Shown here: positions 32,046 to 40,980 of the stretch, piece by piece
Layout of the letters: each line of letters starts with the position of its first letter
Numbering within the stretch: the first letter of the stretch is position 1
NCBI RefSeq assembly: GCF_004340875.1
Contig: NZ_SLXQ01000007.1
Span: 213,899 to 277,898 of the forward strand
Source of the DNA: Tamaricihabitans halophyticus
GTDB lineage: Bacteria; Actinomycetota; Actinomycetes; Mycobacteriales; Pseudonocardiaceae
Direction: 5' to 3'
DNA length: 64,000 bases
Notes under the pieces: model-generated
The model's input: the letters and a program-made list of their open reading frames with translations, nothing else
What the model was told of the DNA's origin: nothing
The model's database searches: none
Translations under genes and position numbers: made by a program

Positions 32046-32629
32046 CTCTCCGGGTCGGCTGTCGAGTCGTCGGCCGTGCGCCGGTAGCCGTTCTGCCGCG
32101 GGCAGATATGCCCTTGTGGGTCGAGTGGATCACCGCAGAGTGGGCATGGTTTACGGCCCGCGCCAACCACCCGATCGGCCCGTGCCGCGAACGCCCTGGC
32201 CTCGGCGGGTGTCAGGAAAACGCGCACCGCGTCGGGGCCCTCTTCGGTGTCGTCCAGCACAACGGCTTCGTCGACTTCGCCTTCGGTTATCGCGAGGAGT
32301 TCGATGACGACCGCCCGCGTCTCGGCATCCCAGCCAAGTCCCATCGTGCCTACCCGGAACTCTTCCTCGACGGGTACCTGGAGCGGTTCGAGGTCGAGGC
32401 TCGCCGCTTCCTCGGCGTCCGGTACGTCGGCGCCGAACCGTCGCGAGACCTCTTCGAGCAGCGAGCTTATCCGCTCCGCAAGCACGACGACCTGCTGTTT
32501 CTCCAGCGTGACGCTGACCGTCCGGGCTTGTTCGGAGGCCTGCAAATAGAAGGTGCGCTCGCCTGGCTCGCCGACCGTGCCTGCGATGAAGCGGTCGGGC
32601 TGGCGGAAGACATGGATTACCCGAGACAT
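32042..32629 (-). CDS. DUF3090 family protein
   Basis: A 195-residue actinobacterial conserved protein. Family marks are SRVIHVFRQPDRFIAGTVGEPGERTFYLQA at the start and, at the end, a zinc-ribbon-like CPLCGDPLDPQGHICPR (C-x2-C ... H-x-C). The function is unknown. ATG at 32629 follows TAGGGT by ten bases. It overlaps the SCO1664 gene, its usual partner. The third usual member of the group, an MSMEG_4193 phosphatase, is found 21 kb away at 53532-54251 instead of upstream. Confidence 0.88.
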   Translation of the reverse strand: MSRVIHVFRQPDRFIAGTVGEPGERTFYLQASEQARTVSVTLEKQQVVVLAERISSLLEEVSRRFGADVPDAEEAASLDLEPLQVPVEEEFRVGTMGLGWDAETRAVVIELLAITEGEVDEAVVLDDTEEGPDAVRVFLTPAEARAFAARADRVVGAGRKPCPLCGDPLDPQGHICPRQNGYRRTADDSTADPES

Positions 32630-32755
32630 GACATCAACGACCCTAGGACACCGCGCCTGTGCCGGCACCAGCTCCCCCACTAATCATTCGCTATACCGTG
32701 CAGCGCACCGCCGACACCCGCGGAAACTGATGATGTTCGCACCGCCATCGATCGT

Positions 32756-32761
32756 TAGAGT
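32756..32761 (+). promoter_or_regulatory. Putative -10 hexamer of the S9 peptidase gene, leaderless type
   Basis: TAGAGT lies eight bases before the GTG at 32770. Confidence 0.4.
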
Positions 32762-32769
32762 TACCGCTC

Positions 32770-34719
32770 GTGACGAAGACCGCTCCTTACGGCACCTGGC
32801 CCTCACCATTGACCGCTGCTCAGGTCGCCGCCGCTGACGGCGCGCCCACCTGGCCGGACGTTGTCGGCGAGGAAGTGTGGTGGACCGAGCCGCGCCCTGA
32901 GCAGGGCGGACGGATCACCCTGCTGCGAGCCGTACCTGGCGAACCCGCTCGCGAGGTGCTGGCTGAGCCGTGGAACGTCCGCAACCGGGTCCACGAGTAT
33001 GGCGGGCGGCCATGGACGGTGTTGCATACCGAGCATGGGCGACGGCTGGCGTTTACGAACTGGGACGACCAGCGGATCTACCTCTGTGATCCGGACGATC
33101 CCGCCGAACCAGTCGCACTGAGTCCGGAACCCGAGCGGCATCACGGGGTGCGCTACGCCGATCTGCGGCCTGGCCCCGGGGGCGAGCTCTGGTGTGTCCG
33201 GGAGCGCGTCACGGGGTCCGCGCGTACCGACGTGGTGCGCGACCTGGTCGCGCTACCGGTAGCAGGTCCCGAGCGGGTGCTCACGTCCGCGCAGCACTTC
33301 ATGACGAGTCCGCAGCCGAGTCCGGACGGCAGGCACGCGGCATGGTTCGGCTGGGACCACCCCCGGATGCCGTGGGATGGCACCGAGTTGTGCCTCGCCG
33401 AGATTCAGCCGGATGGCACGTTCGGTCCGCATCGGGTGCTGGCCGGCGGCACCGAGGTGTCGGTTTGCCAGCTGGCCTGGGAATCCGCGGAGAGCCTGCT
33501 CGCCGTACTCGATCCGGATGGGTGGTGGAATCTCTATCGGATCGACTTGACTGGCACCGTCGACAACCTGGCGCCGGGCGCCCATGAGCTTGGCGATGCG
33601 CTGTGGAAGCTTGGCTCCCGCTGGTTCGCCCCACTCGGCGGCGGAAAGCATGCCGTCCTGCGATCCGGTCGACTCGCCGTACTCGACGAAGGCACGCGGA
33701 CGGTGAGCGATGTGCCGGGCACTGGAGGTCTGCCGGTGTGGACCGCGAGCATTGTCGCCGATCGTGGTGCGATCGTCGGCGTCGCCGGCGGTCCCGACCG
33801 CGAGACGGCCGTGGTGCGGCTCGATCTGGACAGCGCCACGACAACCGAAATCACTTCGGCCGCCCCGAGTGTGCCGGTCGACCATCTACCGACACCGGTG
33901 GCCCGAACTTTCACGGCGGCGGATGGTTCGCGGATCCCCGCCTACTACTATCCGCCGACCAACCCGGCTTGCGCCGCACCCGACGGGACGGCTCCGCCAT
34001 TGTTGGTGCACGTACACGGTGGCCCGACGAACCGCTGCAGCCCGGCGCTTGATCTGGAGTTCACCTACTTCACCAGCCGCGGTTTCGCCGTCGTCGCGGT
34101 GAACTATGGCGGCTCCACTGGCTACGGACGCGCTTACCGGGAACGCCTGCGGGAACAGTGGGGGCTCGTGGACGTCGCGGATTGCGCGGCCGTCGCGGAA
34201 GCACTGGCGGCCGAAGGCCTCGCCGACCCGAAACAGCTCGCCATCCGTGGCGGTAGTGCCGGTGGCTGGACCGCCGCGGCGGCACTCACCTCGGTGCGCA
34301 CATTCCGGTGCGGCACCGTCCAGTACCCGATTCTGGATCTCACCGCATGGACCAGCGATGGTGGCGAGACGCACGACTTCGAATCCCGTTACCTGGACAG
34401 TATCGTTGGTGCCCTACCTGAACACGCCGAACGGTATCGGGAACGATCGCCGATCAACCGGATCGACCAGCTCGCCGGCCCCGTGTTACTACTGCAGGGA
34501 TTGGAGGACGAGATCTGCCCGCCGGAACAGGCAACACGGTTCATCGAGGCCTTGGCCGGACGCGGCATCCCGCATGCCTACCTGACCTTTGCGGGCGAGC
34601 AGCATGGTTTCCGCCGCGCCGAAACGATCATCGAAGCATTACAAGCCGAGTTGTCCTTCTACGGTCAGGTGTTCGGCTTCGAGGTGGCCGGTGTACCAGC
34701 ACTGCGGATGAGCGAATGA
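32770..34719 (+). CDS. S9-family serine peptidase (acylaminoacyl-peptidase / dipeptidyl peptidase type)
   Basis: A 649-residue two-domain peptidase. Residues 1 to about 390 form a beta-propeller; the C-terminal alpha/beta-hydrolase domain has HVHGGPTNRC (oxyanion region), nucleophile motif GGSAGG, the acid in LQGLEDEICPPEQ and catalytic His in GEQHGF. No signal peptide is present, so it should act on short peptides in the cytoplasm. GTG start at 32770. It overlaps the LD-carboxypeptidase start (ATGA), so both are made together and may act in peptide or wall-fragment turnover. Confidence 0.92.
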   Translation: MTKTAPYGTWPSPLTAAQVAAADGAPTWPDVVGEEVWWTEPRPEQGGRITLLRAVPGEPAREVLAEPWNVRNRVHEYGGRPWTVLHTEHGRRLAFTNWDDQRIYLCDPDDPAEPVALSPEPERHHGVRYADLRPGPGGELWCVRERVTGSARTDVVRDLVALPVAGPERVLTSAQHFMTSPQPSPDGRHAAWFGWDHPRMPWDGTELCLAEIQPDGTFGPHRVLAGGTEVSVCQLAWESAESLLAVLDPDGWWNLYRIDLTGTVDNLAPGAHELGDALWKLGSRWFAPLGGGKHAVLRSGRLAVLDEGTRTVSDVPGTGGLPVWTASIVADRGAIVGVAGGPDRETAVVRLDLDSATTTEITSAAPSVPVDHLPTPVARTFTAADGSRIPAYYYPPTNPACAAPDGTAPPLLVHVHGGPTNRCSPALDLEFTYFTSRGFAVVAVNYGGSTGYGRAYRERLREQWGLVDVADCAAVAEALAAEGLADPKQLAIRGGSAGGWTAAAALTSVRTFRCGTVQYPILDLTAWTSDGGETHDFESRYLDSIVGALPEHAERYRERSPINRIDQLAGPVLLLQGLEDEICPPEQATRFIEALAGRGIPHAYLTFAGEQHGFRRAETIIEALQAELSFYGQVFGFEVAGVPALRMSE

Positions 34720-35645
34720 ACCCCGACCGTATACCGGCACGACTGCGCCATGGCGACCGCGTCGAGCTCATCGCCCCGGCTGGTCCGGTCCCGGGAGATT
34801 TGCTCGAGGCAGGTATCGACGTCCTCGAATCCTGGGGGCTCCGGGTCACGCTTGGTAAGCATGTGCAGGCGCGGCACGCCGAGCTGAGCTACCTCGCGGG
34901 CGAGGATCAGGATCGGGCGGCCGATCTGCAGCGGGCCTGGTGCGATCCGGATATCGCGGCGGTGATCTGCGCCCGCGGCGGCTACGGCTGCCTGCGCATC
35001 ATGGAATATCTGGACTGGCCGAGTATGGCGGCCGCCCCGCCGAAAGTGTTCTGCGGTTCGAGTGACGTGACCATGCTGCATGAGGGCTTCCGGCGGTATC
35101 TCGAGCAGCCAACGGTGTTTTCGCCGATGCCCGCGACCGCGAACTTCGTTGGCGACGGGTGGGCCCAGCATCACCTCCGCCGAATGCTCTTCGAACCGAG
35201 CACCGCGCGGGTGTTGACGGGGCCGGAGGCGAGTTGCCTGGTGCCTGGTCGCGCCCGTGGCCGGCTGGTTGGCGGTAACGCCAGCCTGCTGGCCACCGCG
35301 CTGGGCACGCCCGACGCGGTGTTACCGGAGCCGGGTTCGATCGTATTGCTGGAAGATGTCACCGAGGATGTGTACCGACTGGATCGCATCGTCACGCAGT
35401 TGCTGCGTGCCGGTTGGTTCGATGCGGTGGCCGGTGTCGCGCTCGGTTCCTGGACGGACTGTGGTGAGCTCGGCGCGGTGCGAGCGCTGATGCGCGATCG
35501 GCTTGGTTCGCTGGGTGTCCCCATCGTGTGGGAACTCGGCTTCGGTCATCTCCCAGACCAGCTCACCGTCCCCCTCGGTGTGCTGGCCGAGCTGGACGCC
35601 GACGAGGCAACGCTTACCGTGCTGGAACCGGCGCTGCGGGACTGA
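34716..35645 (+). CDS. LD-carboxypeptidase, family S66
   Basis: A 309-residue cytoplasmic serine peptidase of the LdcA family, which removes the terminal D-alanine from murein tetrapeptides during recycling; MccF-like members instead inactivate microcin-type nucleotides. The nucleophile motif GSSD (Ser116), Glu in VLLEDVTEDVYRLDR and His in ELGFGH form the Ser-Glu-His triad. ARGGYGCLRI is also typical. Start ATG 34716 overlaps the S9 peptidase stop. Its 3' end overlaps the converging MFS gene by 32 bases. Murein recycling is the more likely role. Confidence 0.9.
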   Translation: MNPDRIPARLRHGDRVELIAPAGPVPGDLLEAGIDVLESWGLRVTLGKHVQARHAELSYLAGEDQDRAADLQRAWCDPDIAAVICARGGYGCLRIMEYLDWPSMAAAPPKVFCGSSDVTMLHEGFRRYLEQPTVFSPMPATANFVGDGWAQHHLRRMLFEPSTARVLTGPEASCLVPGRARGRLVGGNASLLATALGTPDAVLPEPGSIVLLEDVTEDVYRLDRIVTQLLRAGWFDAVAGVALGSWTDCGELGAVRALMRDRLGSLGVPIVWELGFGHLPDQLTVPLGVLAELDADEATLTVLEPALRD

Positions 35646-37089
35646 GCCGACTCTGTTGGCTCCCCGTACCCGCGAAGCCGGCAATCACCGCGGCGAGTAG
35701 GGCGGCCAGGCCGCCGATCACGAACAGCACCACGAACGCGGTCGTGGCGGGCACGGCGGTACCGGCGACCGTCATGGTGATCCCGGCGAACAAGGTGCCT
35801 GCCGTCGCGCTGCCTAGCGAGGTACCAATGCTCCGCGCGAGCGTGTTGATCCCGGTTGCCGCCGCGGCTTCGGTTTCCGGGGTGGTCTTCAGCACGAGGG
35901 CCGGCATCGCCCCGTACGCCACGGCGACTCCGCCGGAAACCACTGCGGCCGACAGCGCAACACCCCACAGTTCGGCACGCAGTAGCAGCCACACCAGGTA
36001 ACCCGCTCCGATGATCGCGGCACCTAACATCAGGGTCAGCCGCGGACCGCGTACCGTGATCAGCCGCCCGGCCAGCGGAGCGATCAGCACCATCAATAGC
36101 CCGCCGGGCAGCATGCACAGGCCGGCGACCAGCAGTGACACCCCGAAGCCGTGGCCGGTTGCCGGTTCGGCTTGGAGGAAGGCCGGCACGCCGATGAAGT
36201 TGCTCATCATCGCGAATCCGATGAGCACCGAGGCGAGATTGGTCAGCAGGATCGGGCGTTTCACGACCGCGTACAGGTTCACCAGCGGGTTCCGATGCCG
36301 GAGCTCGTAACGCACGAACAGCACGCTCAGCCCGATGGCCGCGAGGAAGCAGCCGAGCGTCGCTGGGTTCGCCCAGCCCCAGGTGCTGCCATACGACAAC
36401 GGTACGAGTAGCGCCCCAAGCAGGCCGCCGAGCAGCACCATTCCCACAAGGTCGACGCGACCGGGGGTTCGGGTGGTGGATTCGGGAACCGCCAGTATCA
36501 CTGCTGTCACCGCGACGCAGCCCATTCCGGCGCATACCCAGAACAGCGCATGGTAATCCGCGTACTGCACGACCATGCCGGCGAATGGCAGGCCAAGCGC
36601 GCCCCCGATGCCCAGCGTCGCGGACATCAGGGCGATCCCCTGGCCGACCCGTTCCGGCGTGACTACCGCGCTGATCATGCTGATGCCGAGCGGGATGGCG
36701 GCGAACGCGGCCCCCTGGACGGCCCGACCGATCAAGAACACCAACCAGTGGCTGGTCAGTGCGCACAGCACGGAACCAGCGATCAGCAGGCCAAGCGAGA
36801 TCACCAGCAGGCGGCGTTTGCCGAACATGTCGCCGAGCCTGCTCAGCACTGGAGTCGCGATCGCGGTGCTCACCAGCGCGATCGTGACCAACCAGGAAGC
36901 CAAGCTCGGCGATATGCCAAGTAGCTCGGGAAACCGCGGCAGAAGCGGGACGACCAGGGTCTGCATCAGCGAAGCGGCCAGCCCGCCGAAACAGATGACG
37001 AGTACTGTTCCCCAGCCTGCCTTACGTGGCGGGCTGCCCGCCGGCTCGTTGATCTCCCTGGACTGTTCGGTCTGCGGGGCGCAGGACAT
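35614..37089 (-). CDS. MFS transporter, DHA2 (14-helix drug:H+ antiporter) type
   Basis: A 491-residue membrane protein with about 14 predicted helices. It has the motif-A loop RLGDMFGKRR and motif C-like GIGGALGLPFAGMV, typical of drug/H+ antiporters of the EmrB/QacA group. Substrate unknown. The ATG at 37089 follows GAGGAGA. No linked regulator is adjacent. Its C-terminal codons overlap the converging LD-carboxypeptidase gene. Confidence 0.85.
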   Translation of the reverse strand: MSCAPQTEQSREINEPAGSPPRKAGWGTVLVICFGGLAASLMQTLVVPLLPRFPELLGISPSLASWLVTIALVSTAIATPVLSRLGDMFGKRRLLVISLGLLIAGSVLCALTSHWLVFLIGRAVQGAAFAAIPLGISMISAVVTPERVGQGIALMSATLGIGGALGLPFAGMVVQYADYHALFWVCAGMGCVAVTAVILAVPESTTRTPGRVDLVGMVLLGGLLGALLVPLSYGSTWGWANPATLGCFLAAIGLSVLFVRYELRHRNPLVNLYAVVKRPILLTNLASVLIGFAMMSNFIGVPAFLQAEPATGHGFGVSLLVAGLCMLPGGLLMVLIAPLAGRLITVRGPRLTLMLGAAIIGAGYLVWLLLRAELWGVALSAAVVSGGVAVAYGAMPALVLKTTPETEAAAATGINTLARSIGTSLGSATAGTLFAGITMTVAGTAVPATTAFVVLFVIGGLAALLAAVIAGFAGTGSQQSRLSPAAPVPAR

Positions 37090-37250
37090 GGTCTCCTCGA
37101 CAACAGGCACCAGCTACCTCGGCACCCGGAACGCTGACGGCAAGAAAGTTGCTCAGTACAACATACTAAATCCGCGCGGCAGCTTGTCCACCACTTCCGT
37201 GGTCCTCGTCAGCCCCGCCGGGGAACGCACCGATGCCTGGACACATGAAC

Positions 37251-37291
37251 GCGCCCCGAGTCACCGGAGTTAACTTCCGGGCTCGAGGCGC
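37251..37291 (-). terminator. Terminator-like hairpin after the Leu/Val dehydrogenase gene
   Basis: Outer arms GCGCCCCGAG (37251-37260) and CTCGAGGCGC (37282-37291) pair with one mismatch; inner arms CCGGA (37264-37268) and TCCGG (37276-37280) surround GTTAACT. It starts about 23 bases after the stop of the minus-strand gene. No T-tract. Confidence 0.65.
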
Positions 37292-37313
37292 GCTCGGGTG
37301 GTACTTACTGCCG

Positions 37314-38504
37314 CTAGAGCGCCGCTGTCTGCTGCTGCCCGACGATCTCGGTCGCGTGCAGCTGCTTGCGGGCATGAGCGAGCTTCATCGCGGTTGCCCT
37401 CGGCGCGATGCGGTCGTTGTCCCATGCGTCGATCAGCTCGGCGACCTTGCTCCGCATTTCGCTGTGCAGTAGAGCGAACGAGTCCTGCGGGTCCACACCG
37501 ACCTTTCCGGTGAGCAACCACCATGCCCAGGCGGCCGCACCCGCGTTCGCGACGAAGTCCGGAAGTACCGGTACGCCCCGGTTCGCGAGCTCGACCTCGG
37601 CTTCCGGCGTGGTCGCCATGTTCGCGGCTTCGACCACGAGCTTCGCGGCAACCGCGCCAACATTGTGCTGGGTCACGGCGTAGGACACGGCGGCCGGCAC
37701 GAGGATGTCCACCGGTACGAACAGCACGGCCTCGCGCGGCAGCTGCTGGACCGAGTCCGGCACCTTACTGCGGTCGATCTCGCCGTAGACGTTCCTGTTC
37801 TCCAGTAGCGCCGGGATGTCCAGCCCCTGCGGATCGGTCAGGGTGCCGGCCGCGTCCGCGATGGCGACCACTCGCATACCCGCCTCGTGCAGGTACCAGG
37901 CCGCCGCGCCGCCCATGGTGCCAACGCCTTGTACGGCCACGGTGGTCCGATCGGGCGTGTTACCCCACTTCTCGGCCACGCCGAGGCAGCTCTGGGCGAC
38001 GCCGTAGCCGCCGATGACCTCACCGAGCAGCTGACCGCCGGGCACCGATGCGGCGAGCCCTTGCTGTACCCGCTGCAGGGTCTCGGCGGGATTCGCCGAG
38101 TTAGCGATCGCGGCGTGGTACGACTGGTCCATACCAAGGTCGGCAAAGGCCTCGTCGATGATTTCCTGTGGCATGCCGAGGTCCTCAGCGGTCACCCAGT
38201 GGGTGTCCAACCACGGGCGCATCGCGGCGAGGAACCGTCGCAGCACGCCTGGAGCCTCGGGATCCTTCGGGTCACAGTCGATCCCACCTTTGGCCCCGCC
38301 TGCTGGCAGGTCGAAAACAGTCGTCTTCAACGACATCCCGTAGGCCAAACCCTCTACTTCGGACAGGGTGCAGCCGGCACGCATCCGGGTACCACCCGTC
38401 GCGTGGCCATCGACGATGTTGTGCACGACGAGGAAGCCATTCTTGCCAGTGACCGGATCAGTCCACGTCACCCGCAGCATCGGCTGGTCACCGCTGAACT
38501 CCAC
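37314..38504 (-). CDS. Leucine/valine dehydrogenase (Glu/Leu/Phe/Val dehydrogenase family)
   Basis: A 396-residue NAD-dependent amino-acid dehydrogenase that deaminates branched-chain amino acids to 2-oxo acids. It has the catalytic-lysine motif LPAGGAKGGI, the conserved TEDLGMP-like VTAEDLGMP, and the Rossmann motif VAVQGVGTMGGAAAWYL. The GTG start at 38504 has a near-perfect AGGAGG. Whether it prefers leucine, valine or phenylalanine cannot be told. It is divergent from a LysR-type gene, which is the obvious candidate regulator, and near a LysE exporter. Confidence 0.9.
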   Translation of the reverse strand: MEFSGDQPMLRVTWTDPVTGKNGFLVVHNIVDGHATGGTRMRAGCTLSEVEGLAYGMSLKTTVFDLPAGGAKGGIDCDPKDPEAPGVLRRFLAAMRPWLDTHWVTAEDLGMPQEIIDEAFADLGMDQSYHAAIANSANPAETLQRVQQGLAASVPGGQLLGEVIGGYGVAQSCLGVAEKWGNTPDRTTVAVQGVGTMGGAAAWYLHEAGMRVVAIADAAGTLTDPQGLDIPALLENRNVYGEIDRSKVPDSVQQLPREAVLFVPVDILVPAAVSYAVTQHNVGAVAAKLVVEAANMATTPEAEVELANRGVPVLPDFVANAGAAAWAWWLLTGKVGVDPQDSFALLHSEMRSKVAELIDAWDNDRIAPRATAMKLAHARKQLHATEIVGQQQTAAL

Positions 38505-38777
38505 TTCCAACCTCCTAAAACCGGTGCTTTCCGGAAATTGTCGTGCGCTACCCAAGGCTCGAATTCCGAAACCAGGGCACGTTCAAATACCGACGTGAAC
38601 TCAAACTGGCTAATGTGGCCGCTGAGTTCGACGCCGGGGTTGTCTTTGTCGTTTGGTCGGACCGAGGGTGGTCCGTTCGTTGTTGATCCGCTCCATCGCG
38701 TACTTACCTCAGTCTGCGGTTGGTCCACGCGATACGTCTAGTTAAGGACTTCGAACGTTCGGTTTTACGATCACTAC
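38505..38777. promoter_or_regulatory. Divergent control region, dehydrogenase / LysR
   Basis: 273 bases without a convincing gene. GAACGTTC, an 8-bp palindrome at 38753-38760, lies just before the LysR -10 hexamer TACGAT (38766-38771), which is six bases before the LysR ATG. The palindrome is placed for autoregulation. The dehydrogenase 5' leader is long and otherwise shows nothing I can name. Confidence 0.5.
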
Positions 38778-39737
38778 ATGAACTTGGCGATCCATCGACT
38801 GCGCATGCTGCAGGCCCTTGCCCGTTACGGCACCATCACCGGGGCCGCCGCGGCGCTGCACTACACGGCCTCCGGTGTCTCTCAGCAGCTCGCGCTGTTG
38901 GAGAAGGAGGTTGGTGCTCCCCTGTTCGAGCGCGTCGGTCGGCGGATCAGGTTCACTGAGCTCGGCCGGATCCTTGGCAAACACGCCGAGGACATCCTGG
39001 CGGCGGAGGAGCGTGCCAAGGCCGCCCTGGAACAGGCGCGCGGAGCGCTCACGGCGCAACTCAGGATCGGCGTGTTCGCCACAGCCGCAGTTGGGCTACT
39101 TCCGCGGATCCTGGACGATCTGGCGCTTACCTACCCGGCGATTGAGGTCACCACGACGGAGACGGATCCCGAGGAAGCACCGGTAGCGGTACGCAATGGC
39201 GAGCTGGATCTGGGATTCACGATCGATTACATGGATGCCCCGATGCCTTGGGATGCTGGGCAGTTCCGGACCGTGGTTGCGGTGGAGCGGTTTCATATGG
39301 CCGCGCCCCGCGCTGACTTTCCGGTCGGCGAGGCGGTGCGGTTGGCCGACCTGGCCAACCTGCAATGGGTCATTGCCGGCCCGAAGAGCCGGTTCGGACG
39401 CGCCGTTCGAGCCGCCTGCCACCGAGAGGGGTTCGAGCCACGTGTCGCGCATCAGATCGAGGAGCAGGCCACCGCCATGGCGATGGTCGGCTCTCGTCTT
39501 GGCATCACGCTCGTCTCCGACCTAGCCGTACCCCTGCGGCCGGATGGCGTCGATATCATCGCGTTGAGCGAGAATCTCAGCCGAAAGGTGGTCTTGATCT
39601 CGCGTGCTACGGCACCGCACCGGCCGGCACTTGAGGCGTTTATCGAGTCGGCGCGGACCGCTTCGGCACAGTTGGGATTGGCGGTACACGGTCCGGAATC
39701 GGCGGCGGCGCCCAGCGATAGCCACTTTGGCCCGTAG
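38778..39737 (+). CDS. LysR-family transcriptional regulator
   Basis: A 319-residue LysR regulator. The N-terminal winged helix (LRMLQALARYGTITGAAAALHYTASGVSQQLALLEKEVGAPLFERVGRRIRFTELG) is complete, followed by a dimerisation helix and a periplasmic-binding-protein-like ligand domain beginning LRIGVFATAAVGLLPRIL. Divergent orientation suggests it controls the Leu/Val dehydrogenase gene, sensing an amino acid or 2-oxo acid. The ATG at 38778 is six bases after TACGAT, so probably leaderless. The LysE-type exporter follows 138 bases downstream. Confidence 0.9.
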   Translation: MNLAIHRLRMLQALARYGTITGAAAALHYTASGVSQQLALLEKEVGAPLFERVGRRIRFTELGRILGKHAEDILAAEERAKAALEQARGALTAQLRIGVFATAAVGLLPRILDDLALTYPAIEVTTTETDPEEAPVAVRNGELDLGFTIDYMDAPMPWDAGQFRTVVAVERFHMAAPRADFPVGEAVRLADLANLQWVIAGPKSRFGRAVRAACHREGFEPRVAHQIEEQATAMAMVGSRLGITLVSDLAVPLRPDGVDIIALSENLSRKVVLISRATAPHRPALEAFIESARTASAQLGLAVHGPESAAAPSDSHFGP

Positions 39738-39863
39738 ACATTTATCATCCGCTGTCCAGAATGCACCCGATTCAGGCATTGGGATCTCGCGATACCCGAA
39801 TCGGGCGGCGGTACGGCACCGCGGGCGGAACACAATTCAGTAGGCATCGGCGCGCGCCAGGAA

Positions 39864-39869
39864 TAGCCT
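39864..39869 (+). promoter_or_regulatory. Putative -10 hexamer of the LysE-type gene, leaderless type
   Basis: TAGCCT lies six bases before the ATG at 39876, with no Shine-Dalgarno sequence. Confidence 0.42.
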
Positions 39870-39875
39870 GACTGA

Positions 39876-40514
39876 ATGACCTCAACCGCCCAATTAACGG
39901 CATTCACGATCACTGCCGTCGTCGTCATCGCGGTGCCAGGTCCCAGCGTGCTGTTCACGATCAGCCGGGCGTTGACCGTAGGCCGCAGGGACGCGCTGCT
40001 GACGGTGGTCGGCAACGCAGCAGGTGTCTACTTGCAAGTTATCGCGGTCGCGTTCGGCCTCGGCACCATCGTTGAGCGATCCATCGTGGCGTTCACCGTG
40101 GTCAAACTGGTTGGCGCGGCGTACCTGGTCTATCTGGGTGTCCAGGCCATCCGGCATCGTCACGCGATGGCGGCGGTAGCCGAGCCGGTCGCCAACCGGC
40201 AGCGCACTACTCGGGTACTTCGCGACGGATTGTTCGTCGGCGTCGCGAACCCGAAGGCCATCGTGTTCTTCGCCGCGGCGCTGCCCCAGTTCGTCAACCA
40301 CTCCGCCGGGTTTGTGCCAGTGCAGATGCTCCTACTCGGCGCGATCTTCGCGGGTATCGCACTGGTGCTGGACAGCATCTGGGCTACTTTCGCCTCGACC
40401 GTTCGTGGTTGGTTCGCGGGTTCCCCGCGCCGCCTCGCGGTGCTCGGGGGCAGTGGCGGCGTCGCAATGATCGGGCTGGGCGCGGGGTTGGCGATCAACG
40501 GGAGACCAAACTGA
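39876..40514 (+). CDS. LysE/RhtB-family amino-acid exporter
   Basis: A 212-residue membrane protein with six predicted helices. The family motif VPGPSVLFTISRALTVGRRDALLTVVGNAAG in the first two helices and GLFVGVANPKAIVFF in the fourth are diagnostic. Members export lysine, threonine, homoserine or other amino acids. Position next to a LysR regulator and an amino-acid dehydrogenase suggests overflow control for amino acids. Its own promoter is probably the TAGCCT-type site just upstream. Confidence 0.9.
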   Translation: MTSTAQLTAFTITAVVVIAVPGPSVLFTISRALTVGRRDALLTVVGNAAGVYLQVIAVAFGLGTIVERSIVAFTVVKLVGAAYLVYLGVQAIRHRHAMAAVAEPVANRQRTTRVLRDGLFVGVANPKAIVFFAAALPQFVNHSAGFVPVQMLLLGAIFAGIALVLDSIWATFASTVRGWFAGSPRRLAVLGGSGGVAMIGLGAGLAINGRPN

Positions 40515-40543
40515 CCGGCATGGCGGTTACGCAGAGTGCTGAA

Positions 40544-40562
40544 CTCTCGAGTGACTTGAGAG
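40544..40562 (+). terminator. Hairpin after the LysE-type gene
   Basis: CTCTCGAGT (40544-40552) and ACTTGAGAG (40554-40562) pair with one mismatch around a single base, 30 bases after the stop codon. No T-tract; weak candidate. Confidence 0.4.
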
Positions 40563-40730
40563 CATATCAGAATGCGCAAAACTTAGATTAAATGCGTTCG
40601 ACTTATTCTGCGCTGAAACCACATGCGCCGAGACGGCGCGGCCGAGTCGAACCAGTTTTGGTTAATTATCTTTGCCGGAAATTCGTTACGTGGACCCGGC
40701 GGCGCGGGAGTTCGCTCGATCCGCCGAGCC

Positions 40731-40772
40731 GGTGTGGACCGATACGGTTGGGAGGTCGCATCGATCCACACC
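40731..40772 (-). terminator. 13-bp hairpin downstream of the possible small peptide gene
   Basis: Arms 40731-40743 and 40760-40772 pair with one mismatch over a 16-base loop. For minus-strand transcription it lies about 60 bases after the 30-codon frame. It could end that transcript. Confidence 0.4.
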
Positions 40773-40829
40773 GGACATTCGTCAACAGTGAGCTATCTCC
40801 TGCTTATAGCCCATAGTCCGACGAAGGGC

Positions 40830-40922
40830 TCAGACGAGCCACCCGAGCGTCTGCAGCAGACCGGCGAGCACGTTGGTGATGATGTCGCCGCCCTGCGGCA
40901 GGATCGTCGAAACGAACTGCAT
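40830..40922 (-). CDS. Possible 30-residue hydrophobic peptide
   Basis: The frame reads MQFVSTILPQGGDIITNV then LAGLLQTLGWLV. It has one charged residue (Asp13), and the second half is mostly hydrophobic with Gln, Thr and Trp, like a small amphipathic or membrane peptide. AAGGAG (minus strand, 40938-40933) sits ten bases before the ATG. Codons are GC-rich at third positions, like real genes here, while the flanking DNA is AT-richer. No homologue is known to me. It is too short to be secure. Confidence 0.4.
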   Translation of the reverse strand: MQFVSTILPQGGDIITNVLAGLLQTLGWLV

Positions 40923-40960
40923 TGGAAAAATGCTCCTTCATTGAATATATCGGCAGTAAA

Positions 40961-40980
40961 ACTTGCTTTCGAAAGCAAGT
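40961..40980. promoter_or_regulatory. 20-bp perfect palindrome, possible operator
   Basis: ACTTGCTTTCGAAAGCAAGT is its own reverse complement. It lies about 40 bases before the 30-codon frame and overlaps the expected -35 position of a minus-strand promoter whose -10 would be TATATT (40949-40944). On the plus strand it is followed by GAGACTTTTT, so a terminator is the alternative. Confidence 0.5.

Noticed and set aside
38468..38728. 86-codon minus-strand frame at the dehydrogenase 5' end
   Set aside because: It overlaps the dehydrogenase N-terminus and its AGGAGG, has no recognisable fold, and is more easily explained as leader DNA.
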